Source: Paenibacillus sp. FSL H8-0048 (GTDB taxonomy: Bacteria > Bacillota > Bacilli > Paenibacillales > Paenibacillaceae). From it: 64,000 nt of DNA. The notes under the pieces were generated by a model. That model was given only the letters and a program-made list of their open reading frames with translations, did not search any database and was not told where the DNA came from. Position 1 is the stretch's first letter. Each line of letters begins with the position of its first letter. Both the position numbers and the translations under genes were made by a program. Below, in pieces: positions 51,935-60,628 of the stretch. The stretch covers positions 4,898,001-4,962,000 of the forward strand of contig NZ_JBBODF010000001.1 in the NCBI RefSeq assembly GCF_038002825.1, in the 5' to 3' direction.

Positions 51935-53260
51935 ATGCGAAGGAATCACATGACCAAGGGGCTGCTCCTGGCCTGTATCTGGGTGCTTGTTCTGACGGGT
52001 TGCGGCTCTGCGGGAGACAATAATAGTACGCTGGCAGCTAATGGCGCCTCTTCCCCCAACATAACCATTCATATGATGCACATCTGGCCCGCCGGACTCT
52101 CTGCGCAGCAGTATAAGCTGGTCAGCCAGATTATCGCAGAATACGAGAAGGAGCATCCGGGTATCTTCATCAGGCAGGATGTGCTGGAGAATGAGCAGTA
52201 TAAAAGCAAGCTCAAGGTGCTCTCCGCCTCCAATGACCTTCCTGATGTGGGCATTACCTGGGCCGCCGGCTTCATGGAGCCTTATGTAAAAGGCGGATTA
52301 TTCGCTCCGCTGGATGACATCCTGAACGGCGGGCAGCTTAAGGATAAGTTCGTGAAGAGTACTACAGAGTCGTATGTTGTCGATAACAAGACCTATGCGC
52401 TGCCTCTGGAGATGAACATCTCACCGATCTTTTATAATAAAGAAATCTTCGCCCAATATAATCTTCAGGTGCCTTCAACGTATGAGGAGTTCAAGGCAGT
52501 TGTGAGAGTGCTCTCCGGTCATGGTGTGCCTCCCGTGGCTCTGGGCAATAAGGACCGGTGGACAGGCTCGCTGTGGTATATGTATCTGGCAGACCGCATG
52601 GCCGGAAGTGAGACGCTGAAGCGGGCGACGAACGGGACGGGTTATTTCGATGATCCCGGACTGGTGCAGGCTGCGGCGGAAGTACAGAACCTCGTTGATA
52701 TGAACGCCTTCAACAACGGCTTCAACGGCTTGTCATATGATGAGGGCAAATCGGAATTCATGGAGGAAAAGGCGGCCATGTACCTGACCGGTACCTGGGA
52801 GCTGCCCAACTTCACGACCAACCCGGAGATTCCGCAGGCCTTCAAGGACAAGGTTGGCTTCTTCAAATTCCCTGCGGTGGAAGGCGGGAAGGGGAATTCC
52901 GGCGACTGGGTAGGCGGTCCGGGTGTCGGACTGTTCGTAGCGGAATCGTCCAGAGTGAAGGAGGAGGCTAAGGCTTTTGTCGAATACTTCGTCTTCAAAT
53001 GGGGCGAGGCTTCAGTGACGAGTGCGGGGGTGATACCGGCGACCAAGGTTGATACCACGAATGAGAAGCTGCCGCAGCTATACGTGGATCTGTTGAATGA
53101 ACTGAACAATGCCAGCAGTATTACCTTGTTCGCGGATGTGCAGATGAAGCCGAATGCTGCCCAGGTCCATCTGGATATGATTCAGGCGCTGTTCGGCAAA
53201 GCGGTCACGCCCGAGCAGTTCGCAGCCAGGCATAAAATTGCAGTAGCCAAAGGGAACTGA
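51935..53260 (+). CDS. ABC sugar-binding lipoprotein (family 1), orphan
   Basis: 441 residues from ATG 51935 (GGGGAGG seven bases before). Lipobox VLTGCGS at about 20, then a two-lobe extracellular solute-binding protein: VSQIIAEYEKEHPGIFIRQDV, LPDVGITWAAGF, YALPLEMNISPIFYNKEIF, PVALGNKDRWTGSLWYMYL and AAMYLTGTWELPNF, all typical of oligosaccharide-binding members. In Paenibacillus such genes normally stand before two permease genes; here a terminator and a MATE gene on the other strand follow. It either serves a distant transporter or works as the sensing partner of the kinase upstream. Confidence 0.9.
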   Translation: MRRNHMTKGLLLACIWVLVLTGCGSAGDNNSTLAANGASSPNITIHMMHIWPAGLSAQQYKLVSQIIAEYEKEHPGIFIRQDVLENEQYKSKLKVLSASNDLPDVGITWAAGFMEPYVKGGLFAPLDDILNGGQLKDKFVKSTTESYVVDNKTYALPLEMNISPIFYNKEIFAQYNLQVPSTYEEFKAVVRVLSGHGVPPVALGNKDRWTGSLWYMYLADRMAGSETLKRATNGTGYFDDPGLVQAAAEVQNLVDMNAFNNGFNGLSYDEGKSEFMEEKAAMYLTGTWELPNFTTNPEIPQAFKDKVGFFKFPAVEGGKGNSGDWVGGPGVGLFVAESSRVKEEAKAFVEYFVFKWGEASVTSAGVIPATKVDTTNEKLPQLYVDLLNELNNASSITLFADVQMKPNAAQVHLDMIQALFGKAVTPEQFAARHKIAVAKGN

Positions 53261-53282
53261 GCAGGGGACAAGCTTGCGACAA

Positions 53283-53330
53283 AGGGATGCTAATCAGCCG
53301 TATTTCCGGTGGCTGATTAACATCCCTTAT
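53283..53330. terminator. Bidirectional terminator
   Basis: AGGGATGCTAATCAGCC / GGCTGATTAACATCCCT, a 16-17 bp stem with one mismatch, flanked by A and T tracts. It separates the convergent binding-protein and MATE genes. Confidence 0.85.
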
Positions 53331-53353
53331 TTGTGCGGGGAGCGGCCGCAGAA

Positions 53354-54733
53354 TTAGTGCGCCGGGGCTGCCGGAACGGCTTCCTGCGGTTCATGCTGGA
53401 TCAGGCCGTGCTTCTCCCAGGCTCTGCTTTTCCAGCGAAAATACATAATGACGGCCCGCACCCATTCGTCGAACGCGGTGGCCAGCCATACCCCGGCCAG
53501 ACCCAGATCAAGCGTGAAGACCAGGAAGTAGCCCAGCGGCAGACTCATGCACACCATAGAAATCATGCCCATGTAGACCGGGAACTTGGCATCGCCCGAC
53601 GCGCGCAGCGAGTTGATAATGACCAGATTGCAGGTCCGCCCGGTCTCCAGGAAGAAGCTGAGCAGGATCACCTGGGCGCCCATGGTGATAATCAGCTCAT
53701 TATCCGTGAATAGGCCCAGCAGCGGCTTGCGGAATAGAATGACGATCAGATCCATGATCACTGTGACCAGCAGCGCCCACTTCACACTGGTGAATACCCG
53801 TGAGTAAGCCTCCTGCGTCCGCCTTGCACCTACAAGATGGCCCACAATAATTGAGGTCCCCATTGCCACCGCTACGCTGAACAGGAAGATATAGTTCGAG
53901 ATATTAACCGCATACTGGCGGGTAGCCATGGCCTCGGCCCCCAAATAGGTGATGTACAGGGTGAAGACGAGCTGGCAGCATTGGTACATTACCGATTCGA
54001 AGGCGGATGGAATACCGATTTTGAGAATCTGCAGCACATATTTCTTGGAGAGGTGAACGTAATAGCTCCATTTCACACGTACCTCCATAATCCGGTAGAG
54101 CAGCAGGAAGAAGATCAGGAGAGCGATGGAGCGGCTGATTACGGTGGATACGGCAGCACCCTCTACGCCAAGCGCAGGCAGACCGAAATGGCCGAAGATC
54201 AGCAGATAGTTACCGCCGACATGGATAACGTTCATCAGCAGCGATACTGCCATCGTCTGCTTGGTGAAGCCGTGGGTGCGGATAGTTGCAGCCAGCGCGT
54301 TGATGAGGGCCTGCAGGAAGATCGCGCCTCCGACAATGTTGATATACGAGCGGGCGTAGGCGAGAATGTCGCCCTTCACGTTCAGTGCTTGCAGCAGATG
54401 ACCTCCGAATAGCAGCATGACTGTACTAAGTACGATTCCTACCGCAAGGTTCAGGGTAACCGCATTGCCGATCACTTTGGCGGCCTCCTTGGGCTGCTTG
54501 GAGCCGAGGTATTGCGACACGACGATCGCCGCGCCATTCCCGATGACACTAAGCGCCAGAATAGCTATGGCAATAATCTGATTGGCCGCTCCAACACCGG
54601 AGACTGCATCATCGGACACCGAGCTGATCATGAAGGTATCCATACTGCCCATTAGCATGAACAGGAACAGCTCCAGGAAGATCGGCCAGGTCAGCTTCAT
54701 TAGGTTGAATGTTTTGGGCTTACTTGTTTCCAT
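53354..54733 (-). CDS. MATE family efflux transporter
   Basis: 459 residues with twelve predicted helices in two halves. N-terminal LTWPIFLELFLFMLMGSMDTFMIS and GVGAANQI, and in the second half GIPSAFESVMYQCCQ and GTSIIVGHLVGARR, are the usual MATE repeats. MATE pumps expel cationic drugs or secondary metabolites by Na+ or H+ antiport. It is a single gene, divergent from hxlAB. The start is an ATG preceded by AAGAAGGTG (on the minus strand). Confidence 0.93.
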   Translation of the reverse strand: METSKPKTFNLMKLTWPIFLELFLFMLMGSMDTFMISSVSDDAVSGVGAANQIIAIAILALSVIGNGAAIVVSQYLGSKQPKEAAKVIGNAVTLNLAVGIVLSTVMLLFGGHLLQALNVKGDILAYARSYINIVGGAIFLQALINALAATIRTHGFTKQTMAVSLLMNVIHVGGNYLLIFGHFGLPALGVEGAAVSTVISRSIALLIFFLLLYRIMEVRVKWSYYVHLSKKYVLQILKIGIPSAFESVMYQCCQLVFTLYITYLGAEAMATRQYAVNISNYIFLFSVAVAMGTSIIVGHLVGARRTQEAYSRVFTSVKWALLVTVIMDLIVILFRKPLLGLFTDNELIITMGAQVILLSFFLETGRTCNLVIINSLRASGDAKFPVYMGMISMVCMSLPLGYFLVFTLDLGLAGVWLATAFDEWVRAVIMYFRWKSRAWEKHGLIQHEPQEAVPAAPAH

Positions 54734-54874
54734 CGTACACCTTCTTATTAGGATTCCATACGGCTGTGAATCTTCGGATCAAATGTATGGTAGCACAGCT
54801 GTTGTGAAAATGCAGTAGGATTTTCGGGCATGTTGCCTGGAAATGCCCCGGCTTTGTCCAATAGTATCCTCCAG

Positions 54875-54904
54875 GTGACTACCTCACAAAAAAGTGCCTA
54901 CTTC
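54875..54904 (+). promoter_or_regulatory. Direct repeat upstream of hxlA, candidate HxlR site
   Basis: GTGACTACCTC (54875-54885) and GTGCCTACTTC (54894-54904) are direct repeats 19 bp apart, about 80 bp before hxlA. In Bacillus subtilis HxlR activates hxlAB from two directly repeated sites upstream of hxlA; this pair has the right place and orientation. The assignment is inference. Confidence 0.5.
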
Positions 54905-54980
54905 CCTTATCGGCAGTATATCCCTAAACTGAGAAACAACACTTCACAAAATCATTAACGAAAAAGGAGAACTTACACAT

Positions 54981-55613
54981 ATGAAATTACAGTTAGCACT
55001 CGATCTGGTGGATATTGCTGGAGCCAAGGCGGTTGTTGCAGAGGTTGCCGAATCTATAGATATCGTTGAGATTGGAACACCTGTCGTTATCAATGAGGGG
55101 CTGCATGCGGTAAAAGCGATCAAGGAGGCTTTTCCGGCGCTTACGGTGCTGGCCGATCTCAAAATCATGGATGCTGGCGGATACGAGGTTATGAAGGCAG
55201 TAGAAGCGGGCGCGGGCATCGTGACTGTACTGGGTGTATCCGATGATTCAACGATCCGCGGTGCGGTGGAGGAAGCGAAGAAGACGGGCGCTGAGATCCT
55301 GGTCGATCTGATTAACGTGAAGGATCTCAAGGCCAGAGCCGCTGAAGTGGATGCGCTGGGTGTGGATTATGTCTGCGTGCATTCCGGCTATGACCATCAG
55401 GCCGAAGGCAAGAATTCCTTCGCGGATCTGAAAGATATTAAGAGCGTGGTGACCCGCGCCAAAACTGCAATTGCCGGCGGCATCAAGCTGAGTACGCTGC
55501 CTGAAGTGATTGCTGCGCAGCCTGATCTGGTAATCGTGGGCGGCGGTATTACCGGCGAAGCCGACATGAAGGCAGCTGCAGCGGAAATGAAGCGCCTTGT
55601 AAGCCAGGCTTAA
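54981..55613 (+). CDS. hxlA: 3-hexulose-6-phosphate synthase
   Basis: 210 residues, the family's usual length. A single TIM barrel of the OMPDC superfamily: MKLQLALDLVDIAGA, VEIGTPVVINEG, LADLKIMDAGGYE (catalytic Asp/Lys/Asp), VCVHSGYD and VVGGGITGEADM (phosphate site). It condenses formaldehyde with ribulose 5-phosphate to 3-hexulose 6-phosphate. In non-methylotrophs it detoxifies formaldehyde. SD AAAAGGAGAACTT; six bases separate it from hxlB. Confidence 0.96.
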   Translation: MKLQLALDLVDIAGAKAVVAEVAESIDIVEIGTPVVINEGLHAVKAIKEAFPALTVLADLKIMDAGGYEVMKAVEAGAGIVTVLGVSDDSTIRGAVEEAKKTGAEILVDLINVKDLKARAAEVDALGVDYVCVHSGYDHQAEGKNSFADLKDIKSVVTRAKTAIAGGIKLSTLPEVIAAQPDLVIVGGGITGEADMKAAAAEMKRLVSQA

Positions 55614-55619
55614 GCAGCC

Positions 55620-56177
55620 ATGGACACGCAGCATTACGCACGTGAAATTGTGAAGGAGCTGGAAGGCGCCCTCTCCGGGCTGGATGCCGGAGAGGGCGAG
55701 GTGCTGGTGGAGCTGCTGCTGCGTGCGGGCCAGATCTTCGTGGCCGGTGCCGGACGTTCCGGCCTGATGGGCCGGGCCTTTGCCATGCGGCTGATGCAGG
55801 CCGGGCGGACAGCCTATGTGGTCGGAGAGACGGTAACGCCGGGCATAGGCCCCGGCGATGTGCTTGTACTGGGTTCCGGCTCAGGCGAGACGAAGGGGCT
55901 TGTCTCCATGGCTGAGAAAGCCAAGGCAATCGGAGCAGCTGTTGTCCTGGTAACCATTCAGCCGGACTCGGCGCTCGGACGTCTCGCAGATCATGCAGTC
56001 AAGCTGCCTGGCGCTCCCAAGGAACGGCCGGATGGCGGCTATACAACGCTGCAGCCGATGGCCTCCTTATTTGAACAGACGCTGCTTGTATTCTATGATG
56101 CAGTCATCCTGCGGATTATGGAGCAGACGGGGCAGACCTCCGGCCGGATGTTCGGCAAGCATGCCAATTTGGAATAG
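55620..56177 (+). CDS. hxlB: 6-phospho-3-hexuloisomerase
   Basis: 185 residues forming a SIS domain: VAGAGRSGLMGRAFAMRLMQAGRTAYVVGETVTPGIGPGDVLVLGSGSGETKGL (about 39-92) contains the sugar-phosphate site, and GGYTTLQPMASLFEQTLLVFYDAVIL (about 138-163) the catalytic His/Glu region. It isomerises hexulose 6-phosphate to fructose 6-phosphate, completing formaldehyde fixation. It is in an operon with hxlA and is followed by a terminator. Confidence 0.95.
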   Translation: MDTQHYAREIVKELEGALSGLDAGEGEVLVELLLRAGQIFVAGAGRSGLMGRAFAMRLMQAGRTAYVVGETVTPGIGPGDVLVLGSGSGETKGLVSMAEKAKAIGAAVVLVTIQPDSALGRLADHAVKLPGAPKERPDGGYTTLQPMASLFEQTLLVFYDAVILRIMEQTGQTSGRMFGKHANLE

Positions 56178-56227
56178 TATACGATTTGGAATAGAATAGA
56201 GCTTGGAATACAATAAAGCTATCACAC

Positions 56228-56259
56228 GGATGCTTTCCTTGACGGGAGGGCATCCTTTG
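56228..56259 (+). terminator. Rho-independent terminator
   Basis: GGATGCTTTCC TTGAC GGGAGGGCATCC stem followed by TTTG; ends hxlAB before hxlR. Confidence 0.65.
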
Positions 56260-56320
56260 CTGCCTATGTGCAGTGGCTGATGGATTTGTATTATGATTAT
56301 AGCCGGAAGGGGGCTGGATA

Positions 56321-56695
56321 TTGGCTACTGAAATTAAAGACCGCATCAATCTGAAGGAGATCAACTGCGAGAAGGAGCTCACGCTCGCTGTGATCGGCGG
56401 CAAGTGGAAGCTGATTATACTGTGGCACCTGGGTCTGGAAGGGACCAAACGCTTCAGTGAATTGAAGAAGCTGATCCCCCATATCACCCAGAAAATGCTG
56501 ACCAACCAGCTTCGCGAGCTGGAGGAGGATCAGCTGGTATTCAGGAAGGTCTATGCGGAGGTTCCTCCGCGGGTCGAATACTCCCTGACTGAGTATGGAC
56601 ATACTCTGATGCCGGTGCTGCGTATGATGTATGACTGGGGCAAGAATTACGGGGAGAAGGTAATCTGGAAAGATTCACCTCACTGTGATAAATAG
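56321..56695 (+). CDS. hxlR: HxlR, activator of the hxlAB operon
   Basis: 124 residues, a winged helix of the HxlR type. INCEKELTLAVIGGKWKLIILWHLGLEGTKRFSELKKLIP (about 11-50) is very close to Bacillus subtilis HxlR, including the conserved cysteine (C13) that reacts with formaldehyde in this family. LTNQLRELEEDQLV and PPRVEYSLTEYG form the recognition helix and wing. It should activate hxlAB. In Bacillus the gene lies upstream and divergent; here it follows hxlB on the same strand. TTG start, AAGGGGG upstream. Confidence 0.9.
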   Translation: MATEIKDRINLKEINCEKELTLAVIGGKWKLIILWHLGLEGTKRFSELKKLIPHITQKMLTNQLRELEEDQLVFRKVYAEVPPRVEYSLTEYGHTLMPVLRMMYDWGKNYGEKVIWKDSPHCDK

Positions 56696-56719
56696 CATCC
56701 GTAAACGAAGTCACTGTAT

Positions 56720-56748
56720 TTGTATTGCGCAAAATTAAATTGTATAAT
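56720..56748 (+). promoter_or_regulatory. Promoter of the old yellow enzyme gene
   Basis: TTGTAT (56720-56725), 17 bases, TATAAT (56743-56748), 38 bases before ATG 56787. Confidence 0.6.
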
Positions 56749-56786
56749 AACATTTGTGAAGATTTTATAAATGGAGGCTGGTAGGT

Positions 56787-57923
56787 ATGCTTAATACACA
56801 ATATAGCCCGCTGCTGGAGACATTCAAATTCAAGAACGGGATTGAACTGAAGAACCGTGTGGTCATGGCGCCGATGACTAACTTCTCCTCGAATGAGGAT
56901 GGAACCGTCTCCCGGCCGGAGCTGGACTATTATATCCGCCGATCGGGCGGGGCGGGGATGGTCATCACCGCCTGTGTCTATGTCTCACGCGGCGGGAAAG
57001 GCTTCCCGGGCGAATTCGGAGCTGACCATGATGGTCTGATTCCAAGCCTGCGTGAGCTGGCAGAGGCCATCAAGGGCGAAGGAGCGAAGGCTGTGCTCCA
57101 GATCTTCCATGGCGGACGTCAATGCCCGCCGGAGCAGCTGGTTGACGGGCAGCCTGTCAGTGCGAGTGATGTGCCGGCTGAGCTGCCGGGCGGTGGACAG
57201 GGTGCTGTTCCGCGCCCGCTGACAGACGAAGAGATTACCGGAATTATCGCTGATTTCGGAGAAGCCACACGCCGGGCGATTGAGGCCGGCTTCGATGGCG
57301 TTGAGATTCACGGCGCGAACGGATATCTGCTGCAGCAATTCTTCTCGCCGCATTCCAACAGACGCGAAGACCGCTGGGGAGGGGATCTACAGAAGCGGCT
57401 CACCTTCCCGCTGGCCGTTCTGCGCAGTGTCAAGGCTGCCGTGAAGCAGCATGCGCAGGGGGCATTCCTTGTAGGCTACCGCTTCTCGCCTGAAGAGCCG
57501 GAGACACCGGGAATTACAATGGCTGACACGTTTGCCCTAATCGATGCGCTGACAGCGGAGGGACTGGATTACCTGCACGCCTCCCTCATGGAGCTGTGGT
57601 CGCTGCCGCGCCGGGGAACGGAGGACAGCCGTCCGCGCATTGAACAGATCGTAGACCGGGCGGGAGACAAGGCTCCGGTAATTGGCGTAGGCTCGCTCTA
57701 CTCTGCCGCCGACGCCCTGAAGAGTCTGGACAGCGGCATCAGCCTGGTGGCTCTGGGCCGCCCGCTGCTGATTGAACCGGACTGGGTGCAGAAGCTGGCC
57801 GGGGGCCGGGCCGATGAGATTAAGACAGAGCTTGATCCAGATGCCCAAGCAGAGCTTGTGATCCCGGACCCGCTCTGGAGAGCGCTGATCCATACGCCGG
57901 GCTGGCTGCCGGTGAAGAAATAA
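56787..57923 (+). CDS. NADH:flavin oxidoreductase (old yellow enzyme family)
   Basis: 378 residues, a FMN TIM barrel. LKNRVVMAPMTNFSSNEDG, LQIFHGGRQCPP, GFDGVEIHGANGYLLQQFFSPHSNRREDRWGG (about 170-205, His and Asn substrate residues) and VGSLYSAADALKSLDSGISLVALGRPLLIEPDW are the family's motifs. It reduces activated alkenes or nitro compounds with NAD(P)H; the physiological substrate is unknown. Placed between two HxlR-type regulators that sense electrophiles or thiol stress, it fits detoxification of reactive carbonyl compounds. Confidence 0.92.
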   Translation: MLNTQYSPLLETFKFKNGIELKNRVVMAPMTNFSSNEDGTVSRPELDYYIRRSGGAGMVITACVYVSRGGKGFPGEFGADHDGLIPSLRELAEAIKGEGAKAVLQIFHGGRQCPPEQLVDGQPVSASDVPAELPGGGQGAVPRPLTDEEITGIIADFGEATRRAIEAGFDGVEIHGANGYLLQQFFSPHSNRREDRWGGDLQKRLTFPLAVLRSVKAAVKQHAQGAFLVGYRFSPEEPETPGITMADTFALIDALTAEGLDYLHASLMELWSLPRRGTEDSRPRIEQIVDRAGDKAPVIGVGSLYSAADALKSLDSGISLVALGRPLLIEPDWVQKLAGGRADEIKTELDPDAQAELVIPDPLWRALIHTPGWLPVKK

Positions 57924-57963
57924 GTCTGACAGACAGATAACGGTCTGTGACCATAGCATGTTA

Positions 57964-58006
57964 AGAACCCCGTGCGCCCGTTGTTCCAGGCGGCACGGGG
58001 TTTTTG
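57964..58006 (+). terminator. Rho-independent terminator
   Basis: AACCCCGTGC / GCACGGGGTT outer stem with an inner GCC/GGC, followed by TTTTT. Confidence 0.9.
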
Positions 58007-58024
58007 CCGTATCGGCATCTATGA

Positions 58025-58034
58025 TACAATTGTA
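58025..58034 (+). promoter_or_regulatory. Candidate operator before the second HxlR-type gene
   Basis: TACAATTGTA, a perfect 10-bp palindrome about 38 bp before the start, similar to the TACn(4)GTA half-site pattern reported for YodB/CatR regulators. It may be an autoregulatory site. Confidence 0.4.
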
Positions 58035-58071
58035 CTAAATCAGGGACGACCGGAAATGGGGTGCGGCAGAG

Positions 58072-58479
58072 ATGAACGTACAAGGAAGAGACGGAGGCTC
58101 TGATGAGGCAGAGGGCGTGGATTGCGGGGCGGAGAACAGCTCATTGCAGCGGACCCTTGAAGTTATTGGCGGGAAGTGGAAGGGTGTTCTGCTCTATCAT
58201 CTGATCAGCGGGCCGAAGCGGTTCAACGAGCTGCGCAGATTATGCCCCGGCATTACTCAGCGGATGCTGGTGATGCAGTTGCGGGATCTGGAGCGTGACG
58301 GCCTGGTCCACAGGAAGGTGTACCCGCAGGTGCCGCAGAAGGTAGAGTATTCCTTGACCGAATGGGCACAGGGCCTGGAGACCGCGATTCTTAGCATCAA
58401 GCATTGGGGAGAGGGATACCGCGAGGTACTCGCAAGAGGTGAAGATAGAGCTCCGCGCAGCACGGAAATCCCCGAATGA
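58072..58479 (+). CDS. HxlR-type transcriptional regulator (YodB/CatR-like)
   Basis: 135 residues. After a poorly conserved acidic N terminus, DCGAENSSLQRTLEVIGGKWKGVLLYHLISGPKRFNELRRLCP (about 19-62) carries the conserved redox cysteine, followed by TQRMLVMQLRDLERDGLVHRKVYPQVPQKVEYSLTEW. Relatives sense quinones, diamide or aldehydes by thiol chemistry. The likely target is the upstream old yellow enzyme gene or itself. The terminator overlaps its last codons. Confidence 0.88.
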   Translation: MNVQGRDGGSDEAEGVDCGAENSSLQRTLEVIGGKWKGVLLYHLISGPKRFNELRRLCPGITQRMLVMQLRDLERDGLVHRKVYPQVPQKVEYSLTEWAQGLETAILSIKHWGEGYREVLARGEDRAPRSTEIPE

Positions 58480-58506
58480 GCGGAGTACGCTTGAACGGGG
58501 ATTTTT
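58466..58506 (+). terminator. Terminator overlapping the end of the HxlR-type gene
   Basis: AAATCCCCG / CGGGGATTT outer stem with inner GCG/CGC, followed by TT; the left arm is inside the last codons of the gene. It may also end pepT from the other side. Confidence 0.7.
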
Positions 58507-58526
58507 GCTGCATCCTATAGCCCTGC

Positions 58527-59759
58527 TTATGCTTTCTGCTCCGCCAGACGGGCAATCTCAACGATCACCTGTACAGCCTGCAGCATGACGTTTACAGAGG
58601 CGTATTCAAATTTGCCGTGGAAATTCTCGCCTCCGGTGAAAATATTCGGTGTAGGCAGCCCCATATATGAGAGCTGTGAGCCGTCAGTCCCTCCGCGGAT
58701 TGGACGGATAACCGGCGTGATTCCGAGGCCCTCCATCGCTTCCCGGGCGATATCGATGATATGCCGGACGGGCTCGATTTTCTCGCGCATATTATAGTAT
58801 TGGTCATTCATCTCCAGCACGATGTTGTCCGCCCCGTACGTAGATTTGAACTCCTCCACAATCGCGGCGATATTCGATTTGCGGTTCTCGAAGCTGTCGC
58901 GGTCAAAATCACGGATAATATAATGCAGCTTGCTGTGCTCGGCACTGCCTTGCATGGAGATCAGATGGTAGAATCCCTCGTAGCCGTCTGTGAATTCAGG
59001 AGCTTCACCGGCGGGCAGACGGAGATGGAAGGCCATGGCGATTTTGGACGAATGGATCATCTTGCCCTTGGCTGTACCGGGATGGACGTTGACTCCATGG
59101 AAGCTGATTTTGGCGGCGGCGGCATTGAAGCTCTCATATTCCAGCTCTCCGAGCGGGCCTCCGTCCACGGTGTAGGCATAGGAAGCGCCGAAGGCGGCAA
59201 CGTCGAACTTATGCGGGCCGCGTCCAATTTCTTCATCGGGGGTAAAAGCGACGCGGATCTTGCCATGCTTAATCTCCGGATGCGCCAGCAGATGGGCCAT
59301 AGCCGTCATGATCTCAGCGATGCCTGCCTTGTTGTCCGCCCCCAGCAGGGTGGTGCCGTCAGTCGTAATGAGCGTATGCCCCTTGTAGCCGCTCAGCTCC
59401 GGGAAGCTCTTCGTGGACAGGATAATATTCTGGGCTTCATTCAGCACCAGATCCTGCCCGTCATAGTTCTCTACAATCTGCGGCTTCACATTCGTACCGG
59501 TGAAATCCGTGGCGGTATCCAGATGGGCCAGGAAGCCGATTACCGGAACCTCTTTATCTGTATTAGCGGGCAGCGAGGCCATGACATAGGCATGCTCGTC
59601 CACCGTAATCTCCGTCAGTCCCAGCTCCTGCAGCTCCTCTGCCAGCTTATGCGCCAGTACCATTTGGCCTGGAGTGGACGGGCAGGTCTCGCTGTCCTCG
59701 CTGGATTGGGTATCCATTTCAGCATACGATACAAAACGTCTAATTAACTCTTCCTTCAA
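58527..59759 (-). CDS. pepT: Peptidase T (tripeptide aminopeptidase)
   Basis: 410 residues, M20 metallopeptidase. FLAHLDTATDF holds the first zinc His and Asp, TTLLGADNKAGIAEI the bridging Asp, TPDEEIGRG the catalytic and metal Glu, and TPNIFTGGENFHGKFEY the last His. It removes the N-terminal residue from tripeptides in the cytosol. The start is TTG 59759 behind GAGGAG; no ATG lies in frame nearby. It is a single gene, convergent with the HxlR-type gene. Confidence 0.95.
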   Translation of the reverse strand: MKEELIRRFVSYAEMDTQSSEDSETCPSTPGQMVLAHKLAEELQELGLTEITVDEHAYVMASLPANTDKEVPVIGFLAHLDTATDFTGTNVKPQIVENYDGQDLVLNEAQNIILSTKSFPELSGYKGHTLITTDGTTLLGADNKAGIAEIMTAMAHLLAHPEIKHGKIRVAFTPDEEIGRGPHKFDVAAFGASYAYTVDGGPLGELEYESFNAAAAKISFHGVNVHPGTAKGKMIHSSKIAMAFHLRLPAGEAPEFTDGYEGFYHLISMQGSAEHSKLHYIIRDFDRDSFENRKSNIAAIVEEFKSTYGADNIVLEMNDQYYNMREKIEPVRHIIDIAREAMEGLGITPVIRPIRGGTDGSQLSYMGLPTPNIFTGGENFHGKFEYASVNVMLQAVQVIVEIARLAEQKA

Positions 59760-59829
59760 TGCGGGTCATCTCCTCTTCAGCTTCGTATGTCTATATTATC
59801 ACGATCCGGCCCGGGTCTCATACTTTAGG

Positions 59830-59938
59830 CGAATGGTGTGGAGTGAAGGGGGATAGCTGGCTGGAGGGAGGCGAGGGAAAAGTTGGAGTGAGGAAGGCAG
59901 TAGGGAAGCGGGAGAGGGGGAAGGAGAGGGAATCCGGA
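59830..59938. other. Purine-rich tract
   Basis: About 105 bases of the plus strand consist mainly of G and A (blocks such as GGAGGGAGGCGAGGGAAAAG and GGGAGAGGGGGAAGGAGAGG). It fills the space between pepT and the sortase gene. No open frame or hairpin explains it. Confidence 0.6.
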
Positions 59939-60598
59939 TTATGGCTGCTGCACCGTAGACTGGCTGGAGATAAGCTTGGCTGAGAGCAGGTAGCGGTCGG
60001 GCGCTGCGCCCACGTAAGAGAACGGGTAACAGGTAATCAAGGTGAGTATGGGGTCTCTGCTGGGCTTAATCGCTCCCCGTGTATCTCCATCAACAATCCG
60101 GCTGCCGGTCACTTCATAGGTGAAAGTTCCGTCCGCTGTCGCAAGCTCAAGTGTGTCTCCAGTCTCCAGCTCGCCGAGGCTGCGGAAGACGGTGTCACGG
60201 TGTCCGGCCAGCACGCTGTTCCCGGAGGCGCCCGGGGCGGCACTGCTTTCGTCATGTCCGGCACCCTGCTTAAGCTCCGCCCGTCCGGTTCCCTCCAGAA
60301 TGGCGACCCGCTTCTTCAGCTTCGGAAAATAGATCTCCCCGATTACCTCTCCTGCTATATAAGCAGGTTGGTCACCCTTTGGTGCTTCCGCGCTGCTGAT
60401 CATACCTTCAGGAAGCGGTGTTTCTTCTTCGGAAGTTACGGGAAGCTGGGCTTCCTCCCTCTTTTTGTCCCAGATTCTCAGGGCTTCTCGGGCTTCGGCG
60501 GGCGCTTTGAGGATCTGGAAGGCGGAATACACCATAACGCACAAGGAGAGCAGGAAGATAAGCTTGACGGCTAAAGTGAACCCGCTGCGCATCTTCAT
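59939..60598 (-). CDS. Class D sortase
   Basis: 219 residues. An N-terminal membrane helix (about 8-28) is followed by a linker and a sortase beta-barrel (about 80-212) with the catalytic triad His133 (LAGHRDT), Cys190 (TLITCYPF) and Arg202 (DRYLLSA). Class D enzymes attach surface proteins with LPxTA-type signals to peptidoglycan. It lies 30 bp after a surface-protein gene with LPDTA, its obvious substrate. The start ATG follows GGAGAGAGC. Confidence 0.92.
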   Translation of the reverse strand: MKMRSGFTLAVKLIFLLSLCVMVYSAFQILKAPAEAREALRIWDKKREEAQLPVTSEEETPLPEGMISSAEAPKGDQPAYIAGEVIGEIYFPKLKKRVAILEGTGRAELKQGAGHDESSAAPGASGNSVLAGHRDTVFRSLGELETGDTLELATADGTFTYEVTGSRIVDGDTRGAIKPSRDPILTLITCYPFSYVGAAPDRYLLSAKLISSQSTVQQP

Positions 60599-60628
60599 GC
60601 TCTCTCTCCTCCTTACCTATACATAAAG

